From Methylococcales bacterium (lineage in GTDB: Bacteria; Pseudomonadota; Gammaproteobacteria; Methylococcales; Methylomonadaceae), in contig JAPLRR010000038.1 in assembly GCA_026399075.1 (NCBI GenBank), positions 34,992 through 98,991 on the forward strand: a stretch of 64,000 nt of DNA. Direction: 5' to 3'. A program made the translations under genes and the position numbers. A model generated the notes under the pieces. That model was not told the DNA's origin, did no database searches, and saw only the letters and a program-made list of their open reading frames with translations. Within the stretch, counting starts at the first letter, position 1, and each line of letters opens with the position of its first letter. This document shows positions 1 to 8,165 of the stretch, in pieces.

Positions 1-545
1 GGCTGCTCCCCTGCTGAGTTGACCAACAACGTGCGCACTGCCTCCCACACTGGCTGGGCAATTGGGGTGTCTAGGGCATCATTTAAAAACCAATCTTCAA
101 AAATACCCAACTCCCGCTGCAATAATGGCGCATCATAGCTAGGCAAGCCACAACTGGCGATTGCCGTCCTCGTTTGCAGCAACAATAAGGCATCAAAAGC
201 GCTTTGATATAAGCTGTCCGCAGTGCTTTCATTAAGCTGGTCTAAAAAACACTGGCTGCCGAAATCTTCCAGCAACAAAAAACCTTCAGTGCGGTTTTGT
301 TGGAAAATGGTGGGCACGTTAACCCCTGAAAGTGCCAGCAATCCAGCGATCCTGATAAATGGCCCGGTGTTTTCCTTATCCGGCGGCGCGTCCATAACAA
401 TAAACTGCCCATCGTTGGTCTTGACCCTAAAATAGCGCCTAAAACTGGCATCGCTAGAAGCAGGCTCACAGGAGATAATGGTCAGTAATAGATCATTCTC
501 AAGCCAATCGAGCATGGATAGTGTTCTTAAGTTATCAAGCATCAT
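1..545 (-). CDS. amgK: Aminoglycoside phosphotransferase-family sugar kinase, AmgK-like (partial)
   Basis: An open frame runs from tandem ATG codons (545 or 542) to the left edge, so the 3' end is missing (about 181 codons seen). The translation has the N-lobe pattern of the APH kinase fold: a SDASFRRYFRV stretch, FIVMDAPPDKEN for the ATP-lysine region, and LLLEDFGSQ as the hinge. AmgK of the family phosphorylates cell-wall amino sugars (MurNAc/GlcNAc) for peptidoglycan recycling, and in many gammaproteobacteria it lies divergent from lptD as here. The catalytic HGD and DxD motifs lie beyond the edge, so substrate assignment rests on gene position. Confidence 0.75.
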   Translation of the reverse strand, partial: MMLDNLRTLSMLDWLENDLLLTIISCEPASSDASFRRYFRVKTNDGQFIVMDAPPDKENTGPFIRIAGLLALSGVNVPTIFQQNRTEGFLLLEDFGSQCFLDQLNESTADSLYQSAFDALLLLQTRTAIASCGLPSYDAPLLQRELGIFEDWFLNDALDTPIAQPVWEAVRTLLVNSAGEQ

Positions 546-652
546 GATGTTTGGGGTAGATTAGTTATAACGCTGGGGTGAATTAAGGTAAAATGTGCTT
601 TTAGCATTTTATTCGATTTACGCCCAATTACGCTACTAAACTAATATTCCCT

Positions 653-3600
653 ATGGTTCGCCGCTTATTTCTGATTTTTTTGCCCTCTTTAACCGCTTCT
701 GTCAGCTATGCTGCTAACCAAGCAGCATGGAATTGCGAGCAAAATAAAGACAGTAAAGAATGGGTCTGCATCGGTGAAAACAAACCAAACGCAACCAAAG
801 CACCAGCCCCCGCAGCAAACAATGCAGTGAAACCTAAGCCCATGGCAGCAAGTGGGGTTGCCACTAAAACACCGCCGCCTGCTTCCGTTACACCCGCTGT
901 TGTCGCCAAGCCCGTAGCACCTACTAAAGCCGCTGTAGTTGCGCCAGCTCAAGCCATCCGACCCGCACCACCGGTAAACACATCAGTTAAAAGCGCTCCG
1001 CTTGCGCTTATGCCTCAGACTGCCCCGTTGAAAACCATGGCTGAAGCACCAGTTAAAGCTGTCGCTCCCGTAACGCCTATTAATGCCACTGCACCTGCTC
1101 AGGCCATTCGGCCCGCTCCACCAATAAGCCCATCAGTTAAAAGCGCTCCGCTTGCCGTTATACCCCAAACAGCCCCGGCCAGTGTTAATGCATCGGCGAA
1201 AAGCGCTAGCTCGCCGCAGACTGCCCCGTTGAAAGCTGCGCCAGCGACTACCGCCAAAACCGTTATTAACAACCCGGCAACATTGGCCACCCCAGACCCA
1301 CAACAAAGCAACAGCATACGCCCCGCCACAGCGGCCAATGCGTCAGGCTGGAATTGTGGCGCCAATAAAAAAGACAACAGCTGGAATTGCCAATTGGCGG
1401 GTGCAGCCCCAGAGCCGGGACAGCCTCAAGGCAATCCGACGACAGTAGCGGCATCTACCGCCGCCCCCCAAATCAGCCCTGTAGCTGCGGTTGCCCCCAG
1501 TGCGCCCTTATTCAGCTTACTGACACCTGCGTTTGACCATCAGCAAGAGCAAACCTTTAGCGCCTTATCAGCACAGCTAAAAACCGACCCTTGGGCAAAC
1601 TGCTCCATAGAGCTGGGCACACAACGCGAACCTGCGCCTGAATCTGCCCAAAGGCTGGGTGCGCCTATGGATGTAAAATCGAATTATGCGGAAATTTTTG
1701 ACAATGAGGTCGGCAGTTATTCAGGTAATGTCAAAATGGCAAGGGCAGACCAGCAAGCGTCATCCAACACAGCTAACTACGACAGTGTTTCAGATGTGCT
1801 GGATTTACACGGTAATGTCTATTACAGCGAGGATGAATTGGCCTTGCACAGTGATACCGCAACGATCAAGCTAGCTGCCGACCAAGCTAAACTCAGGGAT
1901 GTCCAGTTTATCGCCCCAACGCCCTTACGTGGACGGGCAAAAACCGTTTATCGGGACAGCAAAACCTTGTCACGTTACCAAGGCGTAGCTTATACCAGTT
2001 GCCGCCCTGGCAACCAAGATTGGGTTGCCCATGCCTCTGAGCTAAAAATCAATAAAACCTCAGGCAGGGCTTCCACAAAAAATACGTGGATAGAATTCAA
2101 GGGTACGCCGGTTTTTTATTCGCCTTATCTTTCTTTTCCGATTGATAACCGCAGGCTTTCCGGCTTTCTTGCGCCAGTGTTTGGCAGCACCCAAAACAGT
2201 GGATTTAACTTATCCGCGCCTTACTATTGGAATATTGCCCCAAACTATGATGCGACCTTAAGCCCCCGCTACTTAACCAAAAGAGGGGCTTTATTGGCCG
2301 GTAATTTCCGTTATTTGACCGAAGAATCAAATGGCAAAGTGGCTGTGGAAGTCATGCCGAATGACAGCGTAACCAATAAAACCCGTTATTTGGGTTCTGT
2401 TAAAAACTTTTCCCAAATCACCCCACACATCAATTCAAACGTTGATTTGAACTATGTTTCGGATAAAACCTATTTTGCGGAATTAGGTAACGCACTGAGC
2501 TTCCCCAATTACACTTACCTAAGAAGCAATGCCAATATAATTTATGCCGACAAAGGCATTTCGTTGAGCGGCCGGCTTGAAAACTACCAAGCCATTAACA
2601 ACACCATCCCTGCGTATGAATTTCCGTACCGCAAATTGCCGCAGATCAACCTTAACTTGGATCATACCTTCAAGGCCATACCGATTCAGACGACCATGAA
2701 CAATGAGTTTGTGTATTTTCAACATGACCCGGCCAACCTTAGCTTACCGAACCGTGAAACCATCAATTTCAAACCATCCGGCCAGCGTATAAATATTAAG
2801 CCATCTGTGAGCTTGCCGCTGCAAACGTCCAGCGCTTTTTTTACGCCCAAAGTGAGCTTCCAGCACACCCAGTATTTTTTGAGCAGCAGCCAACCCGGAA
2901 CACCTGACGCCATTTCCCGGTCATTGCCCTTCGTATCAGCTGATAGCGGCCTGTTTTTTGAAAGGGATCTAAAAATTGGCGACAGCCCTTATCTGCATAC
3001 CTTGGAGCCCCGGTTATTTTATTTATATGTGCCTTATACCAACCAACAAAACATCCCATTATTTGACACGGCACAGTATGATTTTTCATACAACAGCATG
3101 TTCAGGGAAAATAGTTTTAGCGGCACTGATAGGATACAAAACGCCAACCAAATAACCCCTGCACTGACCTCACGGTTGGTTGATTCCGATACTGGCAGGG
3201 AAACCCTGAAATTGAGTGTCGGTGAAATCATTTATTTTCAAGATAGGGATGTCACCCTACCCGTCCGATTTGGCAACCGATTATTGGACGGTGCGCCAGA
3301 AACCGCCACTCTATCCCCTTTAGTCGCTGAACTGGGCAGTGAATTGACCAAACATATTTCCATCGGTACCGGCTTACAATGGGATCCGCACACCAATGAT
3401 ATTGTCAGGGGCAAAGCGACCCTGCACTATATCAACGAACCGGATGAAATCATTAATGTGGGTTATCTTTATCGGAAAAACCAGTATATCCAAAACGCCT
3501 TGGACTACAACAACATTCCCGCTGGCGACCCCCTAAGGGAGTTCGTAAGAAGCGACGATATAATCCAAACCGACGTTTCTTTCCGCTGGCCAATTTATGA

Positions 3601-3904
3601 TAACTGGTATGCGCTGGGACGCTGGCAATATTCCCTGTTATACAACACTACCCAAGAAAGCTTTGTTGGCTTGGAAAAAGAAAACTGCTGTTGGCGTTTT
3701 CGGATTATTGGCCGGCATTACATCAACAACATCAATAGTAATACCAATGATGCCCTTAATAATTCCAACCGGATAGTCGAGGGCACCAGCCAAAACGGCA
3801 TATTTTTCCAAGTGGAGCTCAAAGGCTTGACTGGCATAGGCGAAAAATTAGACTCTTTCTTTGAAAAAAATCTATATGGTTATCGGAAACCTCAAAATGA
3901 TTGA
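653..3904 (+). CDS. lptD: LPS-assembly outer-membrane protein LptD with long N-terminal extension
   Basis: Outer-membrane beta-barrel that inserts lipopolysaccharide into the outer leaflet with LptE. At 1083 residues it is clearly longer than the usual 750-850. Residues 1-20 are a signal peptide. Residues about 21-320 are Ala/Pro-rich with two W-N-C...W-x-C units (Cys28/39 and Cys235/246) and a duplicated segment (about 96-127 and 147-176). The OstA/LptA-like jellyroll follows (about 335-450), then the barrel. The conserved adjacent C-terminal cysteines are Cys1012-Cys1013. The family makes disulfides between N-terminal and barrel cysteines. surA, its chaperone, follows with an 8-nt overlap. 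Confidence 0.95.
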   Translation: MVRRLFLIFLPSLTASVSYAANQAAWNCEQNKDSKEWVCIGENKPNATKAPAPAANNAVKPKPMAASGVATKTPPPASVTPAVVAKPVAPTKAAVVAPAQAIRPAPPVNTSVKSAPLALMPQTAPLKTMAEAPVKAVAPVTPINATAPAQAIRPAPPISPSVKSAPLAVIPQTAPASVNASAKSASSPQTAPLKAAPATTAKTVINNPATLATPDPQQSNSIRPATAANASGWNCGANKKDNSWNCQLAGAAPEPGQPQGNPTTVAASTAAPQISPVAAVAPSAPLFSLLTPAFDHQQEQTFSALSAQLKTDPWANCSIELGTQREPAPESAQRLGAPMDVKSNYAEIFDNEVGSYSGNVKMARADQQASSNTANYDSVSDVLDLHGNVYYSEDELALHSDTATIKLAADQAKLRDVQFIAPTPLRGRAKTVYRDSKTLSRYQGVAYTSCRPGNQDWVAHASELKINKTSGRASTKNTWIEFKGTPVFYSPYLSFPIDNRRLSGFLAPVFGSTQNSGFNLSAPYYWNIAPNYDATLSPRYLTKRGALLAGNFRYLTEESNGKVAVEVMPNDSVTNKTRYLGSVKNFSQITPHINSNVDLNYVSDKTYFAELGNALSFPNYTYLRSNANIIYADKGISLSGRLENYQAINNTIPAYEFPYRKLPQINLNLDHTFKAIPIQTTMNNEFVYFQHDPANLSLPNRETINFKPSGQRINIKPSVSLPLQTSSAFFTPKVSFQHTQYFLSSSQPGTPDAISRSLPFVSADSGLFFERDLKIGDSPYLHTLEPRLFYLYVPYTNQQNIPLFDTAQYDFSYNSMFRENSFSGTDRIQNANQITPALTSRLVDSDTGRETLKLSVGEIIYFQDRDVTLPVRFGNRLLDGAPETATLSPLVAELGSELTKHISIGTGLQWDPHTNDIVRGKATLHYINEPDEIINVGYLYRKNQYIQNALDYNNIPAGDPLREFVRSDDIIQTDVSFRWPIYDNWYALGRWQYSLLYNTTQESFVGLEKENCCWRFRIIGRHYINNINSNTNDALNNSNRIVEGTSQNGIFFQVELKGLTGIGEKLDSFFEKNLYGYRKPQND

Positions 3905-5195
3905 TCAGCACCCGCTAAAAAATGCGCTTATTGCTTTGTTCTTAACTGGCCTACTGTCCGCTACGCCCTTGGTACAGGCTGAGGTGCTGGGCAAGATTGC
4001 CGCCGTTGTAGAAGATGACGTTATCTTGGAACAGGAATTGGAGAAAGAAACGGCCGCTATCGCCCAAAGGATACAAGCCAGCAAAACACCAATGCCCCCT
4101 GAATACGTCCTGCGCAAACAAGTGCTGGAAAAAATGATCCTTGATAAGCTGCAAAGGCAGCTTGCCGAAAAGGCGGGGATTAATGTCACCGAGGACATGC
4201 TAAACAATTCCGCCGCTGACATCGCCCAACGGAACAATATGTCGTTGCAACAGTTTAGGGAAGAACTGACGCGGCAAGGCATGTCCTATAAAGGTTTCTT
4301 GGATAATATGCGCAATGAAATCATAATCAACCAATTGCGTAGCCGGGAAATCGGTGGCCGCATTAAAGTGACTGAACGTGAAGTTGACCACTTTTTGGAA
4401 ACCCAGGAACAACTTGGCGAAGAAGCCATACAGTACCACTTGGGCCATATTTTGATTGCCGTCAAAGAAGCTGCATCGGCAGGGGAAATCCAAAAAGCCC
4501 ATAGTAAAGCCAATGAATTGGTCAAACAACTGCGGGCAGGGCAAGACTTTGGCAAGGCCGCCATGTCCTATTCAGAAGACGACAACGCATTGAAAGGCGG
4601 CGACCTTGGCTGGCGCACCATCAATGACATTCCCACACTGTTTACCGACAAAGCCAGCAAAATGGTTGCCGGTGAGGTGTCCGAGCCGATCCGCAGCCCC
4701 AGTGGTTTTCACATCATCAAAATGCTGGAAATTAAAGGCTTGGACAACAACCATATTGTCACCAAATCCAAAGTACGTCATATTTTAATAAAAACTAACG
4801 AGCTGGTAGATGACGAAGAAGCAAAAAAACGCCTATTGGCATTAAAGGCCCGTATCGCCGACGGGGATGACTTTGCAACCCTAGCCCGCGCCCATTCTGA
4901 CGACAAAGGCTCCGCCATCAAGGGTGGCACCTTGGATTGGGTGATGCCTGGGGATTTGGTCAAACCCTTTGAAGAAGCCATGGGTAAATTAGAGATCAAT
5001 GACATCAGCGAACCCGTACAAACCCAGTTTGGCTGGCATATGATCCAAGTTCTGGATCGGGAAAAAAAGGATGATAGCCAAGAACACAAAAGAAACCGGG
5101 TAAGGGATGCTATCCGCAAACGAAAAATTGAAGAAGAAACCGAATTGTGGATGCGCCGCTTACGGGATGAAGCCTATGTGGAAATCTATGAATGA
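3897..5195 (+). CDS. surA: Periplasmic peptidyl-prolyl isomerase / chaperone SurA
   Basis: Outer-membrane protein chaperone, 432 residues when started at the ATG at 3897, which overlaps the lptD stop. An in-frame ATG at 3861 would add 12 residues ahead of the signal peptide and is less likely. The signal peptide ends near LVQA, then the SurA N-domain, then two parvulin-type rotamase domains, each with an H-I-L-I strand and a GGxLxW turn (about 170-270 and 280-380), then a basic C-terminal helix. Length and order match the family. LptD is a known SurA client in E. coli, so coupling of the two genes makes sense. Confidence 0.95.
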   Translation: MIDQHPLKNALIALFLTGLLSATPLVQAEVLGKIAAVVEDDVILEQELEKETAAIAQRIQASKTPMPPEYVLRKQVLEKMILDKLQRQLAEKAGINVTEDMLNNSAADIAQRNNMSLQQFREELTRQGMSYKGFLDNMRNEIIINQLRSREIGGRIKVTEREVDHFLETQEQLGEEAIQYHLGHILIAVKEAASAGEIQKAHSKANELVKQLRAGQDFGKAAMSYSEDDNALKGGDLGWRTINDIPTLFTDKASKMVAGEVSEPIRSPSGFHIIKMLEIKGLDNNHIVTKSKVRHILIKTNELVDDEEAKKRLLALKARIADGDDFATLARAHSDDKGSAIKGGTLDWVMPGDLVKPFEEAMGKLEINDISEPVQTQFGWHMIQVLDREKKDDSQEHKRNRVRDAIRKRKIEEETELWMRRLRDEAYVEIYE

Positions 5196-5272
5196 AGATC
5201 CTAGCAATCCCGTTTTTTCTTGGCATCTTAGCCGTTGTCTCCAAGCCCTGCTTTGCGGTCAATAGACACTAG
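5192..5272 (+). CDS. 26-residue signal-peptide-like micro-ORF or gene remnant
   Basis: ATG at 5192 overlaps the surA TGA in an ATGA arrangement, allowing translational coupling. The 26 codons read as a signal peptide (MKILAIPFF...) ending with CFAVNRH and then TAG. It may be the leftover start of a lost secreted-protein gene or a hydrophobic micropeptide. No homology can be judged from so short a sequence. Confidence 0.3.
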   Translation: MKILAIPFFLGILAVVSKPCFAVNRH

Positions 5273-5286
5273 GCGTTAAAGAATTT

Positions 5287-5871
5287 ATGACCGAACACAT
5301 AAGCAAAGAAGCCCCGTTGAAAATTCGTTTACAACAGATTATCAACAGTGTGGACATCCATGCCCAACGCGCTTTGGTTAGTTCATTCACCGATGAAATG
5401 GGGATAGACAGCTTGACCTGCGCCGCTGCGTTGCTTTATCTGATGCAGCCGCTTGAACAAACTGCCCAAGCCATTACCAATATAAGCAAGCAAGCGGCTA
5501 CCGTTAAAGCTGAAGTTAGCATCAAAATGGTCCGTTACCGCTTGGATGTGGGTAGTAAACACCACATCACTTTGGAACAACTCAAAAAAGTGCTGGTTGA
5601 TGAGTCCGGTGTGGACAAAAAACATATCAACAATGTCAACATCCAAAGCCTATACACACTGATTGAACTGCCAGACGAAATGCCGCCCGACATATTCCAG
5701 CACTTAAAATCAGTGGAGATCAACCAGCAAAAACTCGATATTAAACGGGTAAAAGCACGGAACAATAAAAAAAGAAGATCCAACCATATCCGCCGGGGAC
5801 GTAAGCGCGACCCCAAAACGGATGCGGGTCAAGCAGGGCAAGCCAGTTGCAACAATAGTTCTACGGATTGA
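5287..5871 (+). CDS. Stand-alone DeaD/DbpA-type C-terminal RNA-binding domain protein
   Basis: 194 residues resembling only the C-terminal half of CsdA/DeaD-type RNA helicases. Residues about 35-60 (DEMGIDSLTCAAALLYL) resemble the helicase dimerisation region. Residues about 78-160 (MVRYRLDVGSKHHITLEQL...DKKHIN...ELPDEMPPDIFQHL) match the DbpA-like RNA-binding fold, and a Lys/Arg-rich tail (KKRRSNHIRRGRKRD) follows. The Q, DEAD and SAT helicase motifs are absent, and the upstream gap is too short to hold them. It probably binds structured RNA, perhaps rRNA, without remodelling activity. The domain call is from pattern recognition; the cellular role is inferred. Confidence 0.65.
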   Translation: MTEHISKEAPLKIRLQQIINSVDIHAQRALVSSFTDEMGIDSLTCAAALLYLMQPLEQTAQAITNISKQAATVKAEVSIKMVRYRLDVGSKHHITLEQLKKVLVDESGVDKKHINNVNIQSLYTLIELPDEMPPDIFQHLKSVEINQQKLDIKRVKARNNKKRRSNHIRRGRKRDPKTDAGQAGQASCNNSSTD

Positions 5872-5885
5872 TTGAAGGCAAACTT

Positions 5886-6371
5886 ATGATCATGACACCA
5901 ACAACGTCATCACTCCCACTGTTAGGCTGGCGCGAATGGGTTAGTTTGCCGGCGCTTAATATAGACCAGATTAAAGCAAAAGTGGATACGGGAGCCCGTT
6001 CTTCTGCACTACATGCGTTTGCCATAGAGCCTTATCGTAAAGGTGGGCAACGCTGGGTCATGTTTGCCATCCATCCCATACAAAAACAAAGCGACAGGTC
6101 GATTGAATGCCACGCCCCAATCAAAGACCGACGCATGGTGACAGATTCTGGGGGGCACAAACAACGCCGCTATGTCATAGAAACCGAACTGGTTCTAGGG
6201 CAGTCAATCATCACCGCAGAAATGACCCTGACTAACCGCGACAGCATGTTGTTCCGCATGCTGATTGGGCGCACCACGATGATCAACCGTTTTATCATTG
6301 ATCCGGGTGCATCCTATTTACAGGGTAAGCCAGCTATTTTATCCGCCACTACCCGACCAGAAACACTGTAA
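5886..6371 (+). CDS. Retropepsin-like / putative ATP-dependent zinc protease family protein (PF05618-type)
   Basis: 161 residues with the family hallmark VDTGARSSALHA (DTGA at 34-37), a later LIGRTTM strand and a DPGASYLQG end. These proteins adopt a pepsin-like aspartyl protease half-fold despite the zinc-protease name, and are often found near RimK-type ligases. The ATG at 5886 is chosen because GAAGG lies 7 nt upstream. A TTG at 5868, overlapping the previous gene, would add six residues. The substrate is unknown. Confidence 0.75.
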   Translation: MIMTPTTSSLPLLGWREWVSLPALNIDQIKAKVDTGARSSALHAFAIEPYRKGGQRWVMFAIHPIQKQSDRSIECHAPIKDRRMVTDSGGHKQRRYVIETELVLGQSIITAEMTLTNRDSMLFRMLIGRTTMINRFIIDPGASYLQGKPAILSATTRPETL

Positions 6372-6391
6372 AGCACGTTATGCACCTTACA

Positions 6392-6520
6392 GGTTTACTG
6401 GTATAGGAGCCGAAGCTGGTAAAGCGACATTTGAAATACCCTCACCCTAACCCTCTGCCAAAGGGAGAGGGAATCTTGTGTCGCCTTACCAACTTCGTAC
6501 TCTATAAAAGGCTTACTGGG
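6392..6520. repeat. Nested inverted-repeat element (MITE/REP-like) at the rpiA 3' end
   Basis: Two imperfect 28-nt arms (6403-6430 and 6480-6507, about 23 matches) enclose a smaller palindrome, CCCTCACCCTAACCCTC...GGGAGAGGG. AGGTTTACTGG at 6392-6402 is nearly repeated as AGGCTTACTGG at 6510-6520, as a target duplication would give. The right copy contains the rpiA stop codon, so the element appears to have inserted at the very end of rpiA. Confidence 0.65.
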
Positions 6521-7166
6521 TAATAACCTCATTGCCTTTGCCGATCAGCACCACATCAGCGGGGCGCATCGCAAACAGGCCAACTGTAACCACACCAACG
6601 ATATTGTTGATAATTTGCTCCAATTTGACGGGATCCAAAATATTCAGGTTATGGACATCAAGAATCGCATTGTGGTTATCGGTAATGACATTTTCACGCC
6701 ACACCGGTTGGCCGCCCAATTTAACCAATTCCCTGGCGACATAGCTTCTCGCCATTGGAATCACTTCAACGGGTAAAGGAAACGCGCCCAACACATCAAC
6801 GCATTTGCTTTCATCAACTATACATACAAACTGCTTACTGGCCGCAGCGATAATTTTTTCACGTGTTAAGGCAGCGCCACCGCCTTTGATCAAATGTTTA
6901 TGCGGGCTCACTTCATCAGCGCCATCAACATAAACACCCAAGGTGCCGACTGAGTTTAAGTCAAACACGGGAATGCCGACTTTTTTCAAGTGCGCGGTGC
7001 TCACTTCAGAACTGGACACAGCCCCTTCAATCTCGCCCCTCAAATCAGCCAGAAAATCGATAAAATGTTTGACTGTAGAGCCTGTGCCTACGCCAATAAT
7101 GCCTGCATCTTTAATATAAGGCAAAGCCGCTTGTGCGACTTTTTGTTTTAATTCATCTTGTGTCAT
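6513..7166 (-). CDS. rpiA: Ribose-5-phosphate isomerase A
   Basis: Interconverts ribose-5-phosphate and ribulose-5-phosphate in the pentose phosphate pathway and, in methanotrophs, in the ribulose monophosphate cycle. 217 residues with phosphate-binding GTGST (27-31), the catalytic DGADE (81-85) and [11 protein letters not shown] (94-104). The ATG at 7166 (MTQDELKQK) gives the normal family length; an upstream in-frame start would add 27 unrelated residues. The gene's stop lies inside the right repeat of the inverted-repeat element. Confidence 0.95.
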   Translation of the reverse strand: MTQDELKQKVAQAALPYIKDAGIIGVGTGSTVKHFIDFLADLRGEIEGAVSSSEVSTAHLKKVGIPVFDLNSVGTLGVYVDGADEVSPHKHLIKGGGAALTREKIIAAASKQFVCIVDESKCVDVLGAFPLPVEVIPMARSYVARELVKLGGQPVWRENVITDNHNAILDVHNLNILDPVKLEQIINNIVGVVTVGLFAMRPADVVLIGKGNEVITQ

Positions 7167-7346
7167 GGTGATACCGTAATAAAGTAAAAGGTGGGTGATA
7201 ATACTCCAGAATCTTACATTATTCAGCCGATATTTTATTAATACCACAAAATTACCGATAAATTACGCAACATTGCCTTGTTTGCAGCCCAATTGCTTGA
7301 AACTAACCTTTAAATTCCGATCATCCGCTGGTTTACCGGGATACGC

Positions 7347-7790
7347 TTAAGCTTCAAGCTTAGCCAATAACTGAAGTATTTTTCTGGTGGAGGCCAAATC
7401 CAAGGCCGTAAAATCGTCATGGGTTTTTAGTTTGGGATCTGCGCCTGCCGCCAACAATTGCTCAACCACCGCCTCGCGGCCACTGGACGCAGCAAAAATT
7501 AAAGCCGTGGCACCTGAAGCCGCGTTTTGGTGGTTCATCCCGATACCGGCATTAAGCAAAGCGGCAATACACGCCTGGCTATCCGCATAACAAGCCGCCC
7601 ATAATGCGTTATTGCCGTAATCGTCAACAACCGCCAAATCTGCTTGTTGTTCCAGCAAAAAACCGACCACATCACTACGCCCTTGTTGGCTGGCTAAAAT
7701 TAACGGATAAATACCCGCTGGATTTTTTAGGGTGGGTTGGGCCACCGAAAAATAGTGGTCTTGCAACCAATCCCATATTTCTGGTTTCAT
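7347..7790 (-). CDS. Ankyrin-repeat protein
   Basis: 147 residues with about four ankyrin repeats (YPLILASQQGRSDVVGFLLEQ, NALWAACYADSQACIAALLNAG, TALIFAASSGREAVVEQLLAAG and TALDLAS units) and no signal peptide, so probably a cytoplasmic protein-binding scaffold. The ATG at 7790 overlaps the stop of the rhodanese gene upstream (ATGA type), so the two are translationally coupled and may act together. The partner is unknown. Confidence 0.8.
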   Translation of the reverse strand: MKPEIWDWLQDHYFSVAQPTLKNPAGIYPLILASQQGRSDVVGFLLEQQADLAVVDDYGNNALWAACYADSQACIAALLNAGIGMNHQNAASGATALIFAASSGREAVVEQLLAAGADPKLKTHDDFTALDLASTRKILQLLAKLEA

Positions 7791-8104
7791 TGCCCGTCCT
7801 GATGAGATTCCCGCCAACTGGAATAACCGCCCGCCAAACTGTAAACTGCCTTAAACCCAAAATCCGCAAAAAATTCAGCCAGGTGCTCGCTGGCATGGCC
7901 GTAATAACAATACACCAACAAACCGCGCTGCTTGTCACCGCGTTTGATTAATGAATCTTTCAAACCTTCATGGACATGCAGCGCGTCAGCTATATGCCCG
8001 GCTTTATAATCTTTCAAATCCCGACAATCCAAAATCATCGGCTTGGCTTCAGCTATCAATGTTTTGGCATCGGTGATTGCGATAGTGGTATATTTTTTAG
8101 TCAT
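7787..8104 (-). CDS. Single-domain rhodanese-like sulfurtransferase (GlpE-type)
   Basis: 105 residues spanning one rhodanese domain. The persulfide-forming cysteine is Cys66 in the loop YCYYGHAS, close to the GlpE loop. The LDCRDLKDYKAGHI stretch (25-38) is the usual substrate-side motif. Probably a cytoplasmic sulfur-transfer enzyme. It is coupled to the ankyrin gene by a 4-nt overlap. The true sulfur donor and acceptor cannot be read from sequence. Confidence 0.85.
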   Translation of the reverse strand: MTKKYTTIAITDAKTLIAEAKPMILDCRDLKDYKAGHIADALHVHEGLKDSLIKRGDKQRGLLVYCYYGHASEHLAEFFADFGFKAVYSLAGGYSSWRESHQDGQ

Positions 8105-8165
8105 ATTTTACGGTTCCTTAACAATCGTTAACGGGTAGAAAAGCCGGGGGGTACGGGTAGATAAC

